64,000 bases of DNA, taken from Brachionus manjavacas. Its lineage: Eukaryota > Rotifera > Eurotatoria > Ploima > Brachionidae. Location of the stretch: contig JAHQIY010000001.1 of NCBI GenBank assembly GCA_019054805.1, forward strand, positions 1,426,001 to 1,490,000. The letters are read 5' to 3'. Below, in pieces: positions 62,306 to 64,000 of the stretch. Numbering within the stretch: the stretch's first letter is position 1; each line of letters opens with the position of its first letter. The position numbers and the translations under genes were made by a program. The notes beneath the pieces are model-generated. The model saw only the letters and a program-made list of their open reading frames with translations. It was not told where the DNA came from and ran no database searches.

Positions 62306-64000
62306 ATGCAATCGATACAAAATTTGTGCTTGGTAACATTAATAAAGGACATCTGGTTATCTTTTTCAATTTTGTACTCAAAAACAAGGTTAGTAAGGAA
62401 TCATATATTATTGAAAAATTTCTTTATAGTAAAGCTGACTTTGAAAAAATTTCTGATTTTTTATCAAATATTGATTGGGTGCATTTATTTGAGAATTTAA
62501 ATATTCAGGAAATGTACAATGAGTTTATTTTCTATGTCAGCGAAGCTAGTAATCGATTCATTCCAGTAACTGATGGCTCTAAAAAGAAAAGTATCTCAAA
62601 ACTTTGGATAAAAGATGATCTCAAGATCTTAATTAGGAATAAGAAAAATCTTAGATACAGGAACTGTTCATGTAACTGGAAGGATATGAATCTTTATAAT
62701 GATTACAAAAGTATCTGTAAATTAGTTTCTTCGGAAATAAAAAGAGCCAGACTAACTTATGAACAAAATTTAGTGAATAAAGCTAAGAAGAATCCAAAAT
62801 TATTATACAAATATCTAAATGATCAACAAGTAATCAGAGAATCAATCCAAGCATTAAAGAAGTCAAACAATGAATTAACGCAAGAACCGAAAGAGATATC
62901 AAATCTACTAAATAAATGTCTTCAAGATGTTTTTGTTATTGAACAAGATGGGGAGCTTCCACCTTTGTAGCTGAACTAAATGAGAACTGTTCAGAATATA
63001 TTGCCATTGAACCAAATGATATTAGTTATGAATTGGTTTATAAAAAATTACAAGACCTTAATCAAAATAAATCATGTGGTGTAGACAAGCTTCATCCGCT
63101 ATTGCTAAAAAATGTGCAGAAGCCTTTACTGTTCCTTTAACTTTAATTTTCAGAAAGTCTTTATCTAATAGTCAGCTTCCAATACAATTCAGATCAGCAA
63201 ATATTACTCCATTGTTTAAAAAAGGTGATAAATCAACGGCCAGCAATTATCGTCCCGTGTCTTTAACTTCAATTCCGTGCAAAATAATGGAAAGCATAAT
63301 AAGAACCAAAATGGAAGACTATCTTTATAAGAACAATATTATATCTAAAGAACAGCATGGATTTGTCAGGAAAAAATCATGTACATCTAATCTTATGGAA
63401 ACTCTAGAATTCATTTCAATGAGTCTAGACAAAAGTATTCCTGTTGATGTAATTCTGCTAGATTATGCGAAAGCATTTGATACTGTTCCGCACAGACGAC
63501 TAATAGCTAAATTGAAAGCGTATGGCTTTGATGGTCTGACACTAAAATGGATTGAAGCTTTCTTGAAAAATAGAAGACAACGAGTTGTTCAAGGTGAAAT
63601 TTTGTCGTATTGGGTTGAGATTTTTAGCGGTGTACCACAAGGATCAGTGATTGGTCCACTTTTGGTCGTTTTGTATATCAATGATCTACCAAAAGGAATA
63701 GAGAATATTGTCAAAATGTATGCAGATGATACAAAAATATTCTCGCAAACGGTATCAGAAATATGCGCAGTTAAACTTCAATCAGATTTAGATTTTATTT
63801 TCAAGTGGACTCAAGATTGGCTTCTTCTCTTCAACACATCAAAATGTGTGGTTATGCATTACGGTCATAAAAACAAAGAATTCACTTATTCTATTAATGG
63901 TAAACAGTTATCAACGTCTGAAACCGAAAGAGATCTTGGAGTTATCTTCAATACAAATCTCAAATGGAAAAATCAAGTGATAGAGGCTACAAACAAAGCA
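62302..64000 (+). pseudogene. LINE ORF2, connector and reverse transcriptase, frame-shifted
   Basis: The connector (LWIKDDLKILIRNKKNLRYR, RARLTYEQNLVNKAK) is open to 62970. After shifts near 62960 and 63110 the reverse transcriptase follows: ITPLFKKGDKSTASNYRPVS, EQHGFVRKKSCTSNL, LLDYAKAFDTVPHRRL, SGVPQGSVIGPLL, KMYADDTKIF, then ERDLGVIFN. The YADD active site is intact. The window ends before the 3' end. Confidence 0.9.

Larger units (their letters stand above)
60895..64000 (+). mobile_element. CR1/L2-like LINE, running off the right edge
   Basis: ORF1 lies at about 60906-61655 (several single-base shifts), the ORF2 endonuclease at 61682-62305, a connector at 62302-62970, then reverse transcriptase to the window end. 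Its first 1.4 kb is repeated, inverted, at 1-1407. About four to six frame shifts make this copy inactive as read. One shift near 62280 (before the expected FTTQSGSVNAID) is present in both arms, so it predates the duplication. Confidence 0.92.

Noticed and set aside
1-64000. CRISPR arrays, operons or other prokaryotic features
   Set aside because: The repeats seen are transposons, microsatellites and gene duplications. Introns, tRNA structure and gene content are eukaryotic.

Overview
The window is very A+T-rich animal nuclear DNA. It has spliced genes with short GT-AG introns, eukaryotic tRNA genes with internal A/B boxes, non-LTR retrotransposons, Tc1 transposons and a Ty3/gypsy element. 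A GH18 chitinase with a peritrophin-type chitin-binding domain points to an arthropod or another chitin-making ecdysozoan. A mite or similar small arthropod is my guess; the sequence does not prove it.

The dominant content is one lineage-specific gene family, about a dozen copies on both strands. Each copy has an N-terminal cysteine/histidine motif (C-x17-C-x2-C-x2-H-x6-C), a long charged coiled coil ending in an LFGEL-like motif, and a C-terminal MATH/TRAF domain that most resembles, from memory, the substrate-binding domain of USP7. No protease domain is present. Four copies carry two zinc/coil modules in tandem before one MATH domain (2427, 5546, 23742, 27652); a fifth (31521) has the same plan with a frameshift. 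Single-module copies lie at 20782-21894 (-), 36024-37148 (-), 51560 and 54906. One copy (16948-18362) continues into a cold-shock domain, and one (51560) ends in an acidic repeat tail. Broken or partial copies lie at 15581 (-), 19288 (-), 22531, 31129 (-) and 58141 (-).

Layout: 1-3497 is the left arm of a 3.5-kb, nearly identical inverted repeat whose right arm is 58793-62300. Each arm carries the 5' half of a CR1/L2-like LINE and the start of a two-module MATH gene. 4-8 kb holds a second two-module gene and a foldback MITE. 8.7-14.6 kb holds a young, whole-looking gypsy element flanked by an unusual 225-bp duplication. 15-37 kb is the densest part of the MATH cluster, with clear segmental duplications and mosaic genes. 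38.3-39.9 kb is a decayed chitinase invaded by a LINE. 41.3-41.9 kb carries tRNA-Asn and tRNA-Gly. 42.8-44.3 kb is a decayed Tc1 element. 45.3-49.5 kb is a five-exon Argonaute gene with altered slicer residues. 51-56 kb has two further MATH genes, and 58-64 kb is the right inverted arm with the LINE running off the window.

How the parts may work together is inference. The MATH proteins look like a rapidly evolving adaptor family diversified by gene conversion, module fusion and domain capture. The Argonaute, the cold-shock fusion and many antisense or inverted family copies make small-RNA regulation of the cluster a testable idea.
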